The notes beneath the pieces were generated by a model. The model had not been told where the DNA came from, searched no databases, and worked only from the letters and a program-made list of their open reading frames with translations. The position numbers and the translations under genes are program-made. A DNA stretch of 64,000 nt from Coix lacryma-jobi var. lacryma-jobi (Eukaryota; Streptophyta; Magnoliopsida; Poales; Poaceae). Below, piece after piece: positions 13,477 through 24,997 of the stretch; position 1 is the stretch's first letter, and the number at the start of each line of letters is the position of its first letter. The stretch spans positions 9,704,127-9,768,126 of the forward strand of contig CM019822.1 in the NCBI GenBank assembly GCA_009763385.1, written 5' to 3'.

Positions 13477-13945
13477 ACGCGAGCCTCGCTAAAAAGAAAG
13501 GGGGTGTCACTGTTTTTACCAAACATCCCAGTCCAACGAAACGCGAGCCTCGCCAAAAAGAAAGGGGGCGTCGCTGTTTTTTACCAAACATCCCAGTTCA
13601 ACGAAACGCGAGCCTCGCTAAAAAGAAAGGGGGGCGTCGCTGTTTTTTACGAAACAGCTGTCTATTGAGACGCGAGCCTCGCTAAAAAGAAAGGGGGCGT
13701 CGCTGTTTTTTACAAAACAACTGTCTATTGAGACGCGAGCCTCGCTAAAAAGAAAGGGGGCGTCGCTGTTTTTACCAAACATCCCAGTTCAACGAAACGC
13801 GAGCCTCGCCAAAAAGAAAGGGGGCGTCGCTGTTTTTTACCAAACATCCCAGTCCAACGAAACGCGAGCCTCGCCAAAAAGAAAGGGGGCGTCGCTGTTT
13901 TTTACTAAAACATCTGTCTAATGAAACGCGAGCCTCGCTAATTCG
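13477..13945. repeat. Second tandem array, about 64 bp units, 8 copies
   Basis: Units start ACGCGAGCCTCGC and include AAAGGGGGCGTCGCTG followed by a T-run. Starts are at 13477, 13541, 13606, 13670, 13733, 13797, 13862 and 13926 (the last is partial). Two subtypes alternate in their last third: CATCCCAGTYCAACGAA versus a CTGTCTATTGAG form. The array abuts the 83 bp array directly. Confidence 0.93.
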
Positions 13946-14121
13946 CTTTCTGAACTAAACATTGCATACAACAAAACAACGCAGTGCAGGGCAGCCAACG
14001 AGCCTTGTCAATATCCGATAACGAGTAAGGAATCGTAGCGACATAAAACCAACATTCAGTGTTCCCGTTCATTTACAAAATAGCTTCACAACGACAAACA
14101 AATCATAGAAAATTACAAAAA

Positions 14122-16470
14122 TTACAAGGAACCCTCGCTCCCTTCAATTAACACCAAATCACCAGAACCCTCACTACCTTCCTCAAACTCTGGCCCCACC
14201 GCAACAATGGGTCCCCACAACAAAGGAGCAGCCGGAACAATTGGCAGCTCCCCAGACAAAACCCTAGCCCGATACATATATGTACGGCCTACATCACTGA
14301 CCTCCGAAGGTTCCTCCTTTGGAACCACTAACGATCCGTCCGAACCTAAATCTAGTTCGGTTCACCCAAACAAGTACTCCAAGGCTGTTTTCTTATCAAT
14401 ATCATCATCAATCCCAACTTGCGAGGACGAAGAAGCACCAAATAAATACCGGGTGGCCTGCCGGTCAGTAAAGTCCGCCTCGCGCCAAAAACGGCTCGAC
14501 CTGCTATTTTTTAAATCGTACCTTCGCACCTTCGACCACCAAAAACGCTCGAAGGTCAGTAAGGGATGTTTCAGCTTAGCACGAGCCCAAGATTCGCCAG
14601 TTACAAAAATATCTTGATAATTTAGCGTCAAGGGCGTCACATCAAATACGTCTAGCACGGTTCCGTTAGGAACCTGCATTTACATCAAATAAGGGAAAGT
14701 GTCTCAGCGTCAAGTCTTTACAGCGACCACAACTTTTACAAAATGGCTACCTCGCCCCAACAATCCCAAAGTTCACACCTGTCCAGTTTCCCCATGCCCA
14801 TCAGCCGCAGCTTCGTCATCGACAGCTTCTAAACCTTCACCATTGGCAGCACCCGAGGCTTCAGCAGGCGCCGTCTCCATCGTCGCCTCTTCTGCAGTAG
14901 CTTCGACGGTAGTAGCAGACCTCTCTTCCGCTACTGTTTTTTCCACGGCGGCCTCGTCAACGCTCGGGACGTCTCCAGTCAAGGCTTCGGTTTCGGCAAG
15001 CAAAAACCCCGCAGCGCTAGGCTCAGGGAAAGCTTCGGAGCTGCCTCCCGCATCAACTGCGGCCGACGGCGAGGGCACTGCTTCTCTCCGAGCCTGCAGA
15101 CACAAAACAGAGGCAAACCACCCAAAAATTCAGTACTAACTCCTTAAAACATCAAAACAGAACCAAAAACTACGCTTCTCCAATAGTACTAACCTGGCGA
15201 GTAGCTTCGGCGGCTTCCTCGAACGCAAGGGCTCGGCCCCCACCGGAAATCCAGAACCTACGAAGCAAACGCATCGCACAGTTTCGGACCTCCGAATCAT
15301 TGACCTTCATCTGGCGCACCTTAGCAACCGTCGGAAATACATGGTTGGGCTTCTTAACCTTTCGAAGGTGCTCACAGTCCGCCTGTCGAAGGGTGCCAGC
15401 CATGGCCAAGGCTCCGACATAACAGCCAAAATCGGCCGCGTTCTCAACTAGCGAGCTGAAGACATCAAGCTCATTAGCAAGCCAACCCTCGAACGCCTCT
15501 ACATTAGTAACAGGCAGCGGCTCCCCAACAGAACCGCCAGCCTCGGTCAAGCAGCAATCGAGTTTATGTTTAATCTTCTCCATACTCATTCGCCATGATT
15601 TATTCAAATCGTCAAGCCGACCCTCGGCAGCCGCCAGAGCCTTATCCTTCTCTTTGCCCGCCGCAATCAGATCCGCATTACGCTTCGCCAGCCCTACCGC
15701 CTCTTCTCGGGCCTTGACGGCTCTCTCCGAAGCATTCTTCAATTCGATCTCCTTGTTATCCAAGCTTTGGCTGAGCCTGGCATTCTCTCTCTCAAGCTCA
15801 AAGAGCGTGCAACGACTCTCAGGCAGTCAACAGCAGCGTGAGCCTCGACGCTCATCCTAGCTTCGACGCTTACATCCCCAAGCAACGGAAGCTCACCGCA
15901 AAGCTCGGCGTTATCACTGAGCTTGTAATAAAACCAAAACTCCTGCCACCCGCTGCTCCACTTGTTCTTCTGCGCCTGCATCGGCAGCTCCGCGCCGGCG
16001 CGATGACAGAAAGTGTACACTGCGAACTGACCAAGACTGGCTTTGCCTTCGCCGTCCGTAAACTTGCGAGGTTGCATATGAACCCGATGAGTGCGAACAA
16101 ACCCCTCGACATGAGGGACAATCCTCTGAGATCGGCAGGCCCAGACATAAACTGACATCTTCGTGAAGCAAGAAGGTGTAAGCTGGTGGAAGCGTAAATT
16201 AAACCTTCGCATAACCGAAGTCACGAAGGAGTCAGCTGGGAAGCGAAGACCAGCTAAAAAGAACTCCTCAAACACAACAACCTCATCTGCGTCCGGCCTC
16301 GGCACTGTCTCCCCAGCACTGGTCCTCGCCTTGCCTTCCTCGATCCAACCCCACCTAACATAAGATGCAATCTCAGTGGAACAAACCCGGCTGAGACCGA
16401 ACTCGAAGGTAATCCCCTCATCTGTGACAGTGGGAGAAACAGCGCGAGCAGTCTGCTTCAACCTGGCCAT
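14122..16470 (-). pseudogene. Antisense gene of the Tat element with a 'putative gypsy type transposon' domain and an H3-tail-like start
   Basis: Likely exons: 16470-15194, 15093-14779 and 14673-14122. The introns (100 and 105 nt) have GT/AG ends and both are phase 0. Residues 1-12 read MARLKQTARAVS, close to the histone H3 tail ARTKQTARKS. Residues ~70-125 (FFLAGLRFP...FHQLTPS...VYVWACRS) match the plant 'putative gypsy type transposon' family (PF04195 by memory). A coiled coil follows (FELERENARLSQSLDNK onward), then a C-half with acidic Ala/Glu-rich sequence. Two lesions are visible: a frameshift between about 15833 and 15805 that moves the coiled coil into another frame, and an in-frame TGA at 14364-14362. 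The function of such antisense proteins is not established. A TATA box 148 nt upstream on the same strand supports an independent transcript. Confidence 0.75.
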
Positions 16471-16617
16471 CTCTTTTAGCTCCTGACACTATCGAACAAC
16501 GAATGCCCGTCTCAACCCTCGCACGCAAGCTAAAACAAACCTTCGCTACAAGCAAATCGCAACAGCGGGATGGCTATAGCAGAGGAGGGCGCAATCCAAG
16601 CTCCTCACCCACCCCTT

Positions 16618-16627
16618 CTATTTATAG
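16618..16627 (-). promoter_or_regulatory. TATA box of the antisense gene
   Basis: The minus strand reads CTATAAATAG in a GC-rich setting, about 150 nt upstream of the antisense ATG at 16470. It is separate from the LTR promoter TATA box and on the opposite strand. Confidence 0.65.
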
Positions 16628-16845
16628 GCCGGGAGACGAGTCCCCTCACCCGACGAAATCGGCACGACAACTGAGAAACACGGCGCAAAAAACGAAACGG
16701 GCTTCAACAGTACAAAACAACAGTCCAACGGCCCAGCCCAAAGCAGCCAGGGGCGTCGCTGCCGAGGGTCTCTTTGCATTTCTCATCGAAAGGCGCTGCT
16801 TGGGCCTAAATTCTGTTCTTTAGATCCAAGGCAACGAGGGGCTAC

Positions 16846-17474
16846 TGTTGGGAAAGGACCCTCGGCAGAGGCGCCGCCCGAGCTGATGCCGGAGACAACC
16901 CTCGCGCAACCAACGCGGCCTCGCGAGGGCTTTACCCCCCTTTTTTTGGGGGTCATTTTCCTGACCTTCGGACGTGAGCCCGACCCTCGACGATTTGTTA
17001 CACTCCTCGCAGTTTAAGGCGCGACGACAACGCGGCAGGCGACCCTCGCCGGCCTTCGAGGCCATTCCACGTGGAGCGATGGGTCTGGCAAGCGTCAGTG
17101 GAGCACTGGCCCGAGGGCAAGCGAGATCGAGGGTCTGGCACTCGTTCTCCTCTCTCGAAGGTGATGAGAATCAGGTGGCGGCGTGCAGGAAGGGGGCTAA
17201 CTAGGGTTTTTGCCTTAGCTGTGTTTTTACGTTATTACCCCTCCTCCCTGCGTGAAGTCAGGGAATCTTTCTGTCCCCTTTTGTAATTGATCCCATGACC
17301 CTTGGTACTCCCTATAAATACCAAGGAGACAACAGTGTAAAAGGGGTTTTTTTGGGAAGAGAGCCACAACACCACTGTCCCGGTTTCCTCAACCTTCGCA
17401 ATTGTTTCCGACGCTTGGTCACCTTCGCCACTCCCCTGCACGAGCGCGGAGGTGGGGCAAGTGTGTTTCCAACA
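16846..17474 (+). repeat. 3' LTR of the Tat element
   Basis: The repeat is 629 bp and is the partner of 5236-5866. The purine-rich GCAACGAGGGGCTAC just upstream is the likely polypurine tract region. It is followed by the target duplicate GACAC at 17475-17479. Confidence 0.92.
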
Positions 17475-17479
17475 GACAC

Positions 17480-18317
17480 CTAGTTTCAAATTTGTGGAGA
17501 AAAATCATATTATGACGATAGTTCGAGAGATGAAAATTGATTTTGTTTTCCTTATCCTTATATACATGTTTGGAGATTTTCCTTTTTGGTTCATTGACCC
17601 AATGACAGTTTGGCACAAATTAGGCCCATGAATTCGGACCCAGTCTGTGAATCGTCCGGGGCACTGGGCTTCAAGATTATATGTCGGCCCACGCCCAGCT
17701 AGATGGTGCCATTCTATTAAATCGGCCCAGTAATTAATGATGTACGTATGACATCACGCATCCTGTTTCAAAGTTTCAATAAGCTTGTGACAAGCCACGA
17801 CACGACCCACGAACTCTCTACTATGGACGACGAGCCCAAGTTTTTTTTCCCCCTCACAAAATGGCCATCCCGCTAGCAATTTTTTTTTCCTTTTTCTGCG
17901 GCAGGCACGCCCGGCCGGCCGCGATGCTACTGCCTGTTGTTATCTAGCACATGGCTGCAGCGATCGGCCTGCCACGGCGTGTCCGCGTGGGCGCTGCTAA
18001 CACATCGCTCTGCGTTTGTTTACTCGCGCCCCGATGGGAGCCTGGTGCTTGAGCTTGACCGATCCACCCGCCATGCACGACGCGCCTGCGCGCTGCGCCT
18101 CATGATCCGTGGCGGCGCACGCACTCGGCATACCCCCTGCAACCGCAAATCCGTAATGCTGGCAACTGGAGTACGTAGTACCCCGTATATATATTCCTCT
18201 ATCTACAATTTACCAGAGGATGTGCACATGGTTATGTATCGCTAGTTCCCCCACGTGACATCCCCGTGCCACGCAGAGACCAAGCCCTCTTTTGGTCCGC
18301 GCCTTGCCTCTCCATAA
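17480..18317. other. Gene-free intergenic stretch
   Basis: Mixed-composition DNA with short T-runs. I see no ORF with family character, RNA gene or repeat boundary here. Confidence 0.45.
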
Positions 18318-18580
18318 GGGCACCCGCAATGGTGGGTAAGAAGGGGGTAAAAAGACCATCCAATCGATAGAATACATTGTGAAGAATGCTAGAAAGAAGG
18401 TAGTAACAAATACCGGTAGTAGCACTACTATCGGGTAAGAAGGTATAGAAAATATTATTGTCTCTGTCCACCATGTTCTCTATAGGGAGCTCATAGGAAG
18501 CAGCCGATAGGATTTGACCTTTATTGTTTTGTTTAGTAGGGATAGGGCCCACCTTTCCTGCCTATACATTGTGGGGATGG
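18318..18580. mobile_element. Possible degenerate Tourist-like MITE
   Basis: The left end GGGCACCCGCAATGG, preceded by TAA, is the usual start of a grass MITE family. The right end (TACATTGTGGGGATGG) is only a partial inverted match, so the boundary is approximate. Confidence 0.35.
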
Positions 18581-18777
18581 TATTTGCGCTACTATCTACT
18601 GACAGCAGGCTCATCCTTACTACCAGACTAGGTAAGATACATTGCTGCTGCTCTAACGGTAACTGCGTAGAGACACACCACTGGCAAGTACAGTACGTAC
18701 GTACGTATGCCCCTGTTCGATCAATACGCGTCGCCGAGGTGGCGGATGTCGGCGAGCAGGGCCTAAAAGACACGCTA

Positions 18778-19288
18778 GGCGCCTGTTTGGTTGCCCGCAT
18801 ATGCTCTAGCCAGGCTGGTGAGATACAAGTTTCTGTTGTTTGGTTGCCTGTATCGTCTTCTGGGCCTGGCTCCCGGGATGCAAAAGAGGCCTCTAGGCCT
18901 GGCTCTGCACATACGCAGATTTTGGGCGTTTCTGGAGAGCCAGGCTCGCGGGATGCAAGTGATTACTCGACTGATGATGTTATTAGTGTATAATTAGTAA
19001 ATATTAAGTGATATTAGTATGTTATAAAGAAGTTTAAGATATAATAAGATAAACTATGAACTTTAACAGTGTATTTGTACAAAACAAAAATCAATAATTA
19101 TAACCTTCTATTAGTTTTATCTCATGCAACGTAATTTTATACAGACAACCAAACAACATCTCTTCTCAGCCTGGCTGAGTAGATGCAGTCAACCAAACAT
19201 GACAGTGTTGCATACACTCAGTCTGTCTCATGGGAGCCAGACTCTCAGATACGAGCCAGACTCTACGCATACACGAACCAAACACACC
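18778..19288. mobile_element. Non-autonomous TIR element (about 511 bp)
   Basis: The left end GGCGCCTGTTTGGTT is a loose inverted match to the right end AACCAAACACACC. CTA lies on both outer sides (18775-18777 and 19289-19291), fitting the 3 bp duplication of PIF/Harbinger elements. The inside holds several repeats of AGCCAGGCT and its complement. No coding sequence is present. Confidence 0.5.
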
Positions 19289-19291
19289 CTA

Positions 19292-22200
19292 GGAGTCTAG
19301 GACGATGGTCGGTGCGGCCCGGACCCGGGGTGTGGCAGCGTGTGCCCGCGCCACTGCGCGCATGGCCGGATCGGAGGCGGGCGCGCTGGCCCATCGGGGG
19401 CGGTTCGGCGGTGGGCAATGAAGACGGACGGCCGGCGGCGGTCGGCGCATTGCCTTGCCGCATTCAAATCCGGCTTTCCTGATCGCCTGCGCATGCGTCT
19501 GCATGCACTGCCATGCAGCTCGCAGCAGCAGAGCACAACACAACGGTTCGCGGCCGCTCAGTCACGCACCGCGTGCTTTGCGCGCAAATAAAACTCTGCT
19601 GGAGTGCTGTCGCGGCTTGCTCGGTGGTCTCCTCCGGTCAAAAGTTACATCGCGCGCGCGGTCATAATCTATCCCTATTTTACCCTAGCCAAGTTCATCA
19701 GTTGCACGCGAAATTGCGAAAAGATGGATCGTCGTTACGTACCTCCCGGCCTTAACGATGCATGGGACTGGGACTCGGGACCTATAGCACAGCAGGATAA
19801 GCTAATGTAATCGCGTCGTCGGATTCGCTTAGCGACGGGCCAGCTAGCTAGCACACGTACGTACGCGACGCCCGCCACCGCCCACCGCCAAGGGAGGCCG
19901 CGCACGGACGGCAAGGGAGGGTCGAGCCGAACCGGGCAGCGCGAGTCGTGGTCGTCGCTCGTCTCTCTCCAGCCGTGCGCGGGTGCGGGGCAGAGACGTT
20001 AGAATCTGAGTTGGGGGACACCTGCCGATCCCTTTGCGTCTTTTGCTTTGGCCGGAAACCGACGACCACGCGCGCACCAAGACGGACCGAGCACCGCACC
20101 GGCCCGGCGGCCAAAAACTCTGCGTGGCCTCTCCTGCTCGCCACCACTCGTCGGTGCGATACGCTTCTTCTTTATATAATACCACCACCACCACCGAGAC
20201 GGGCGGCGGCACCCTCATCAACAATCATCATGCGTCTGGTCCGGTGCGGTGCGGGGCGAGCCAGTTGGTGGAGATCTGACTCCTGCAAGTCTGTGTGGGC
20301 CAGAGGCCGGAGACACCGTGCATGTTGGCACCACGCATGTTGTTGGCATGCATGCTGCAGCCACTGCGCCGCTGTCCTCGCCCTGGCCATAGTTTTATAC
20401 TACTCGAGAGCCCCTTTTGGAGGCCATCAGCATCAGCCGCTCGCTGCCCTGCTTGGATTTCAGCCCCTTTTAACAAGGGCAGGGTTTCTTCCCCACTCCC
20501 TTCGCGACGCGATGTCGATTCTTACTTAGCCTATAGGAGTACGGAGTAGGTAAAACCTGCGCTGTGCTGTGCAATGCATGCGCGGCGCGTTCGGGCAGGC
20601 ACTGTGCATGGCACGTTCGGGCCAGGGACGATGATGGGGGATCAGATTCGAAGCATCCACCCACTGCCATTTGCCCCCCTCCCCTCCCCTCGGATGCTGG
20701 CCAAACAAAAACAAAAAAGCACCCGCATGTGTTGCTGGCGCGCGCGCGCGGGGCGTGGAGTGGAGTGGAGCTGATGTTGATGAGGGGGTAGAGGCCGAGC
20801 ACAGCGGCCAAGCAGGCACGGCAGGCAGATCGATCACGGCAGCACCTACGTACCCTGCCGCTTTAGATCTGCGTAGCATTGGACTATTACGTACCCGCTG
20901 CCTGCGTCTAGCGATCTGCGCCACGTACTACTACTGGGGACACGGCTAGCCAGGCGACGTCACAAAGCTTCTGATAAACGTAATAACGCTACCCACGCGC
21001 GTCGTCTTTAGATCCATCGATCGGGATGGATCCATCCTTCGATGTGCGGATCGATTTACCGATGAGTGATGACTCGGCCGGCCGTTGAGCCGATCGACCG
21101 ATCTGCCGCGTCGTGCACGCACGCACGTAGTAGTGGTAGTACGTTGGATGTGGATCTACCGAAGGAGCAAAGGGCAATGTGAAGAAATGATAGCCGCCGG
21201 CCGGCCGTCCCTCGCAGCGATCTATCGGCGATCTCTTTATATTTTTCCTGAAAAGAAAAGAAGGGATGATAAGGGAGGGAGTGATGATCAGGACCATCTT
21301 CCACGCACGTCGCTACCAGCCTTTGAGCTCCGCCACCAGTGTGGCCGTCCGTCCATAAGCCTTGCTTTGATTCTACTCCAGGGAGTGTCAAGACAGACAG
21401 ACAGATCGACAGACAGCTAGTAGGATCGGCCGGAGCTGCAGGGTGAAAAAGCCTTTTACGCGGCTCCATTTGGTCGTACGGAGCAGGTGGTCGATGGCGA
21501 GCCATGTCTGCGCTCGATCTGCGGTGCGATGACACCCACCCACATCTATCGCCCGCCGATCCGATCGGAGCCGCCCGTGCGCCCGCGATCGATCGACCGA
21601 TGGATCGGCGCCGATCGAGCGGCCGGCGGGCTGGATGATGGGTTCGAGTTCTATCTACTCCCATAATATATGTGCTCCAAAACACGCCGGGGCGGCGGGG
21701 CCGGCGATCGACGTGGAGGCGTGCACGTGCATACGTGGCCGGCCGGGGGGATCACAGTGAGACGATGCTTCCGGACCAACAGTGCAAAGGCGATGGACGA
21801 TGATTACTTTTGTTTCGGGCACCAACAACGTACTCCGCGCATGCTAGGTGTCCCTCGATCGATCGCCACCGAGACCAGACCAGACCAGATCGGGGCATGG
21901 GAATTATTGGTTATGATAAAGATGATATAACTCGACTCGACTCGACTCGATCGATTGAAAGAAAGATCGGTGGTGGGCGAGAGCGGACAGGGACAATTTA
22001 CACTCCAACATGGGACACCACCAGCACCAGTGTGCTGCTGGGCTGGCTTGGCTTTGGCTAGGCCTAGGCTAGGCTAGTCAACCGGACGGAAACAACGTCC
22101 TCCGTCTCGTGGACTAGTGCGCGATCGCGAGTGCGTATATGTACCTATTAATCAAATCCGCGGAAAATGGGCACGATCGCACGAACTCGATCGAGAGCAA

Positions 22201-22757
22201 CATGACATGTCCAGAAGCGGGGGAATCCGAGGGCGGCTACATGGAATTTTTCTGCATACTGATGGCGAAAACCGTTGTGGCATATATATCCTTACACACG
22301 TTCACAATGGGGGTGCGGAAATTATTGTGGTGGACAAAGACACGTTAAGAAAAAAGGCGGATTGCTATATCGCCTAGCTACATAAATAATCAAATGCATT
22401 ATTTGAAATCTGATGAATTGCGAGCCCTACTTCTCACGTGAATCGTTTTGAAGAAAGAATGTTGTCGGAAGAAACTGCTTCATGGCGAGAAAGTGTTGGT
22501 CTCCCTCGTTGCTGGAATCATGAAAAAAAAATTGGGCATTGCTCTTATCGGCTACTAGTGCTATTGAACAAATAATTGCCCCTAAAATATGATATTACTC
22601 TGCCTCTCATGTTAATCCTTCCTCTTCTGTAATTTTTTTTATAGAAAAAAATGTATCATGTCGAGAATATTGGTTTCCCTCGCTTACTGGTCATGAAAGC
22701 TCGGTTTCCCGCCATGGAAAATATACTGGACCCTTTAATTATCACTTCTCTTGGTGC
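19292..22757. other. GC-rich stretch without a supportable gene
   Basis: The ORFs here look like chance ORFs of GC-rich DNA (Arg/Pro/Ala-rich, overlapping on both strands, no motifs). The 20.9-22.2 kb part is dense in GATCGATC-type palindromes. I looked for common plant microRNA sequences by eye and found none. An unrecognised non-coding transcript or promoter cannot be excluded. Confidence 0.4.
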
Positions 22758-22760
22758 TTA

Positions 22761-22967
22761 GGGCACTCATAATGCAGACTCTATCATAGAGTCTAAACCT
22801 ATTTATTACACTCCTATTTATTGTATTTTGCTGATGTGACAGTGTAGTTATTGAAGAGAGAGGAAGAAAAAACAAGACTCCAAGTCTTATTTATACTCGA
22901 AGTCTATGATAGCTTCGAGGTAATAAATGAACTTAGACTCTAAGTAGAGTCTGCATTGTGAGTGCCC
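22761..22967. mobile_element. Tourist-like MITE (PIF/Harbinger), 207 bp
   Basis: Terminal inverted repeats GGGCACTCATAATGCAGACT and AGAGTCTGCATTGTGAGTGCCC-type end are flanked by TTA on both sides (22758-22760, 22968-22970). It is AT-rich inside with no ORF. Confidence 0.88.
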
Positions 22968-23000
22968 TTATCACTCTCGCTCTCAAATAAGACAATCTTA

Positions 23001-23112
23001 GGCCAATCTCAATGGTGAGTTTCATTTTGGTGTTTCCAAGACTGTCATGTCATGTGAGAGAAAATGAAACTTGAATGAAACTCCCCCATTCGGTGATGGT
23101 CGTTCTAGACAG
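23001..23112. mobile_element. Tourist-like MITE, right end degraded
   Basis: It starts GGCCAATCTCAATGGTGAGT after TTA. Internal GTTTCAT/ATGAAACTC inverted pairs near the right side are followed by an imperfect end (CCATTCGGTGATGGTC). Confidence 0.55.
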
Positions 23113-24997
23113 GATAGGCCATGAAGGGAGTTATTAATTAACTAAACTAAAATAAATGTACAGACCGCGGAAGAATATCTATCAGAGTGGAGCCGAGCTT
23201 AGTTGACCGAGATTTTGTTCCTTTGCAGGTGGAGTTTTGCAAGATTGACAGATGTTACAGCCAATTAATCGAGACAACAGCGGGGCAGAGAGAGACGTCC
23301 ACCAAACCAAGATGAGAAATGACGGAACGCCCAGAGCCTGGGGCTATCGATCGCCACTCGCGTTCAATTATGGCCGCTGGCGTACTCGATCTGGTGGTCC
23401 GCGGCCACCGGCCATGGCCGATGCCATCGTGCTACAACGGCCTATATAGCCAGCCACAAGCCACCGGGAGCCCTGCTGGCCTGCTCTGCTCGCACGGCAC
23501 CAACAGGACGGGCGCGCATGCATGCCCTCCACTTTGCAGTTGCAGCCGCGGGAGACCGAGAGCGACCCCGACCCGAGACTCCCCAAGGGCCGCCGTGGCT
23601 AGTCCAAGTCGAAGGATGCCGCCCTACGCGAGGTTGCCATTTCGCCATTCATGCCATGCCATGCCATGCCGCTGCCTCGAGTGGGAACGACCGATGCATC
23701 CATCAAAGCTCGCATTCGCAGCCACCCACCCATCAAACTCCTGTCGGTGTTCACATGATCACATTTGCTCGCTGGACTGGATCCGGATTTGAACAAGGCG
23801 GGTCCATTCCAGGGCGGCGATCCAACGGACGGCGACGCTGCCTCGTGCCGATCGAACGGCCCAAGACCGGCAGCGACTCCTCGTTTCCCGAATTGCACGG
23901 GCAGAGCTGCAACTCCCACCCTGTCTGCCTGTCCCGACGAGGCGACGGCGACGGCGACGGCACCGCCATTTTCCTCCGCTTCGCCTGCTCAGCGGCGGCC
24001 TCCACCCGTCGGTCGTGGACGCGCGACGCTGGAAATCCGCGAGAGCTTCTGCACTCCGCAGCGCGTGCGCTGTTGGATCACTGGCTGTGATGGGCACACG
24101 GCTGGCATTGCCGTTGCTCTGCTGCTTTTGTTTATATATACAGAGGGCAATTTAAGGGCTGCGCAGTTGGTCAATACGATCAAGGGAAGCGTACCGATCA
24201 GAAGGACGAATTTGGTCGAAATAATTTATTGATTAGTCGTGGAGCAGGAGATGATGGGACGGCAGAGATGGGCACTGCACGATTTCGTCAATAAACAACA
24301 GCGAAAGTACTAGCAAACGGAAAGCTAGACGGAAACCGCGAAAGTTCTACCTTTGCCGCGTCTGCACGATGTGAGCGTAATGTACGCATTTCGTACTGTC
24401 GCCGGGAGGAAAATCTGCGCAGAATCGTCGGGAATTCGGAATTCCCAAGGGCCATGAAGGAATCTGCGTCCTATAGCAAGCGGTACGTGCAAGAACATTC
24501 ATGGATCGGCCGGTTCTCCCCAGCGACAAATTTGCATCCGCTATGCTGTCATCATGATCCGCTATTCCGCTTCCCGGCAAAGCTGGCAAGGCTCTGCACT
24601 GCAACTCCCAAGTGGAAGCAAACATGCCACACCGTCTCCAGTTGGCACATGCACAGAAAGACAATGGGCGTGGAGGTGGAAATGGTTTCACTTTTTTTTT
24701 CGCCCTCCACTTTGAAACCACTGTTTTTTTTCGTCGCCATTGCGAGAAACTTCGTCTTGCACCTGACTTTTCCCGGGTACCTGATTCCCCACCGAGATGC
24801 ACCTTTCTTTACGTCCCTTCCTGAGAAATGCACCTGGTAATTTCTCACGATATATAAGGCCTAGTGGCTCTTTTTTGGTTTTATCACACTTAGGCTTGTT
24901 GTGGCGCATTAAGCGATTCTATTGGATTTTGTCTCGGACGACTTTTTTTCCTCATAGCCTTCCTTTATAGGCTGTTGATCTGCTATCGTAATGTGAG
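23113..24997. other. Gene-free intergenic stretch
   Basis: 23.2-24.2 kb is GC-rich with overlapping chance ORFs on both strands, and the rest is mixed composition. No domain, RNA gene or repeat boundary is recognised. Confidence 0.4.

Larger units (their letters stand above)
5236..17474 (+). mobile_element. Full-length Ty3/gypsy LTR retrotransposon, Tat type, with antisense gene
   Basis: The 12.2 kb element runs from TGTTGG to CCAACA and is flanked by the 5 bp direct repeat GACAC (5231-5235 and 17475-17479), so the insertion is structurally complete. In order it has a 5' LTR, a primer-binding site, gag-pol (5900-11611, two premature stops), an 83-88 bp tandem array, a 64 bp tandem array, an antisense gene (16470 down to 14122), a purine-rich tract just before 16846, and a 3' LTR. 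The order PR-RT-RNaseH-INT makes it Ty3/gypsy. An extra antisense ORF with a 'putative gypsy type transposon' domain plus tandem repeats downstream of pol is characteristic of the Tat group (Grande, RIRE2 and relatives). The LTRs differ at roughly 17 places by eye, so the insertion is not brand new. The gag-pol stops suggest it now needs help in trans. Confidence 0.93.

Noticed and set aside
12034..13556. Chains of 78-136 codon ORFs in the tandem array, mainly minus strand
   Set aside because: They repeat the 83 bp unit in rotating frames (the unit is not divisible by three) and are interrupted accordingly; a repeat artefact.
18862..18882. miR160-like sequence in the 18.8 kb element
   Set aside because: Only about 16 of 20 positions agree, and the star strand and precursor fold expected for MIR160 are absent.
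19948..20529. 193-codon plus-strand ORF and neighbouring ORFs
   Set aside because: All frames on both strands are open in this GC-rich DNA and none has a motif or splice support.
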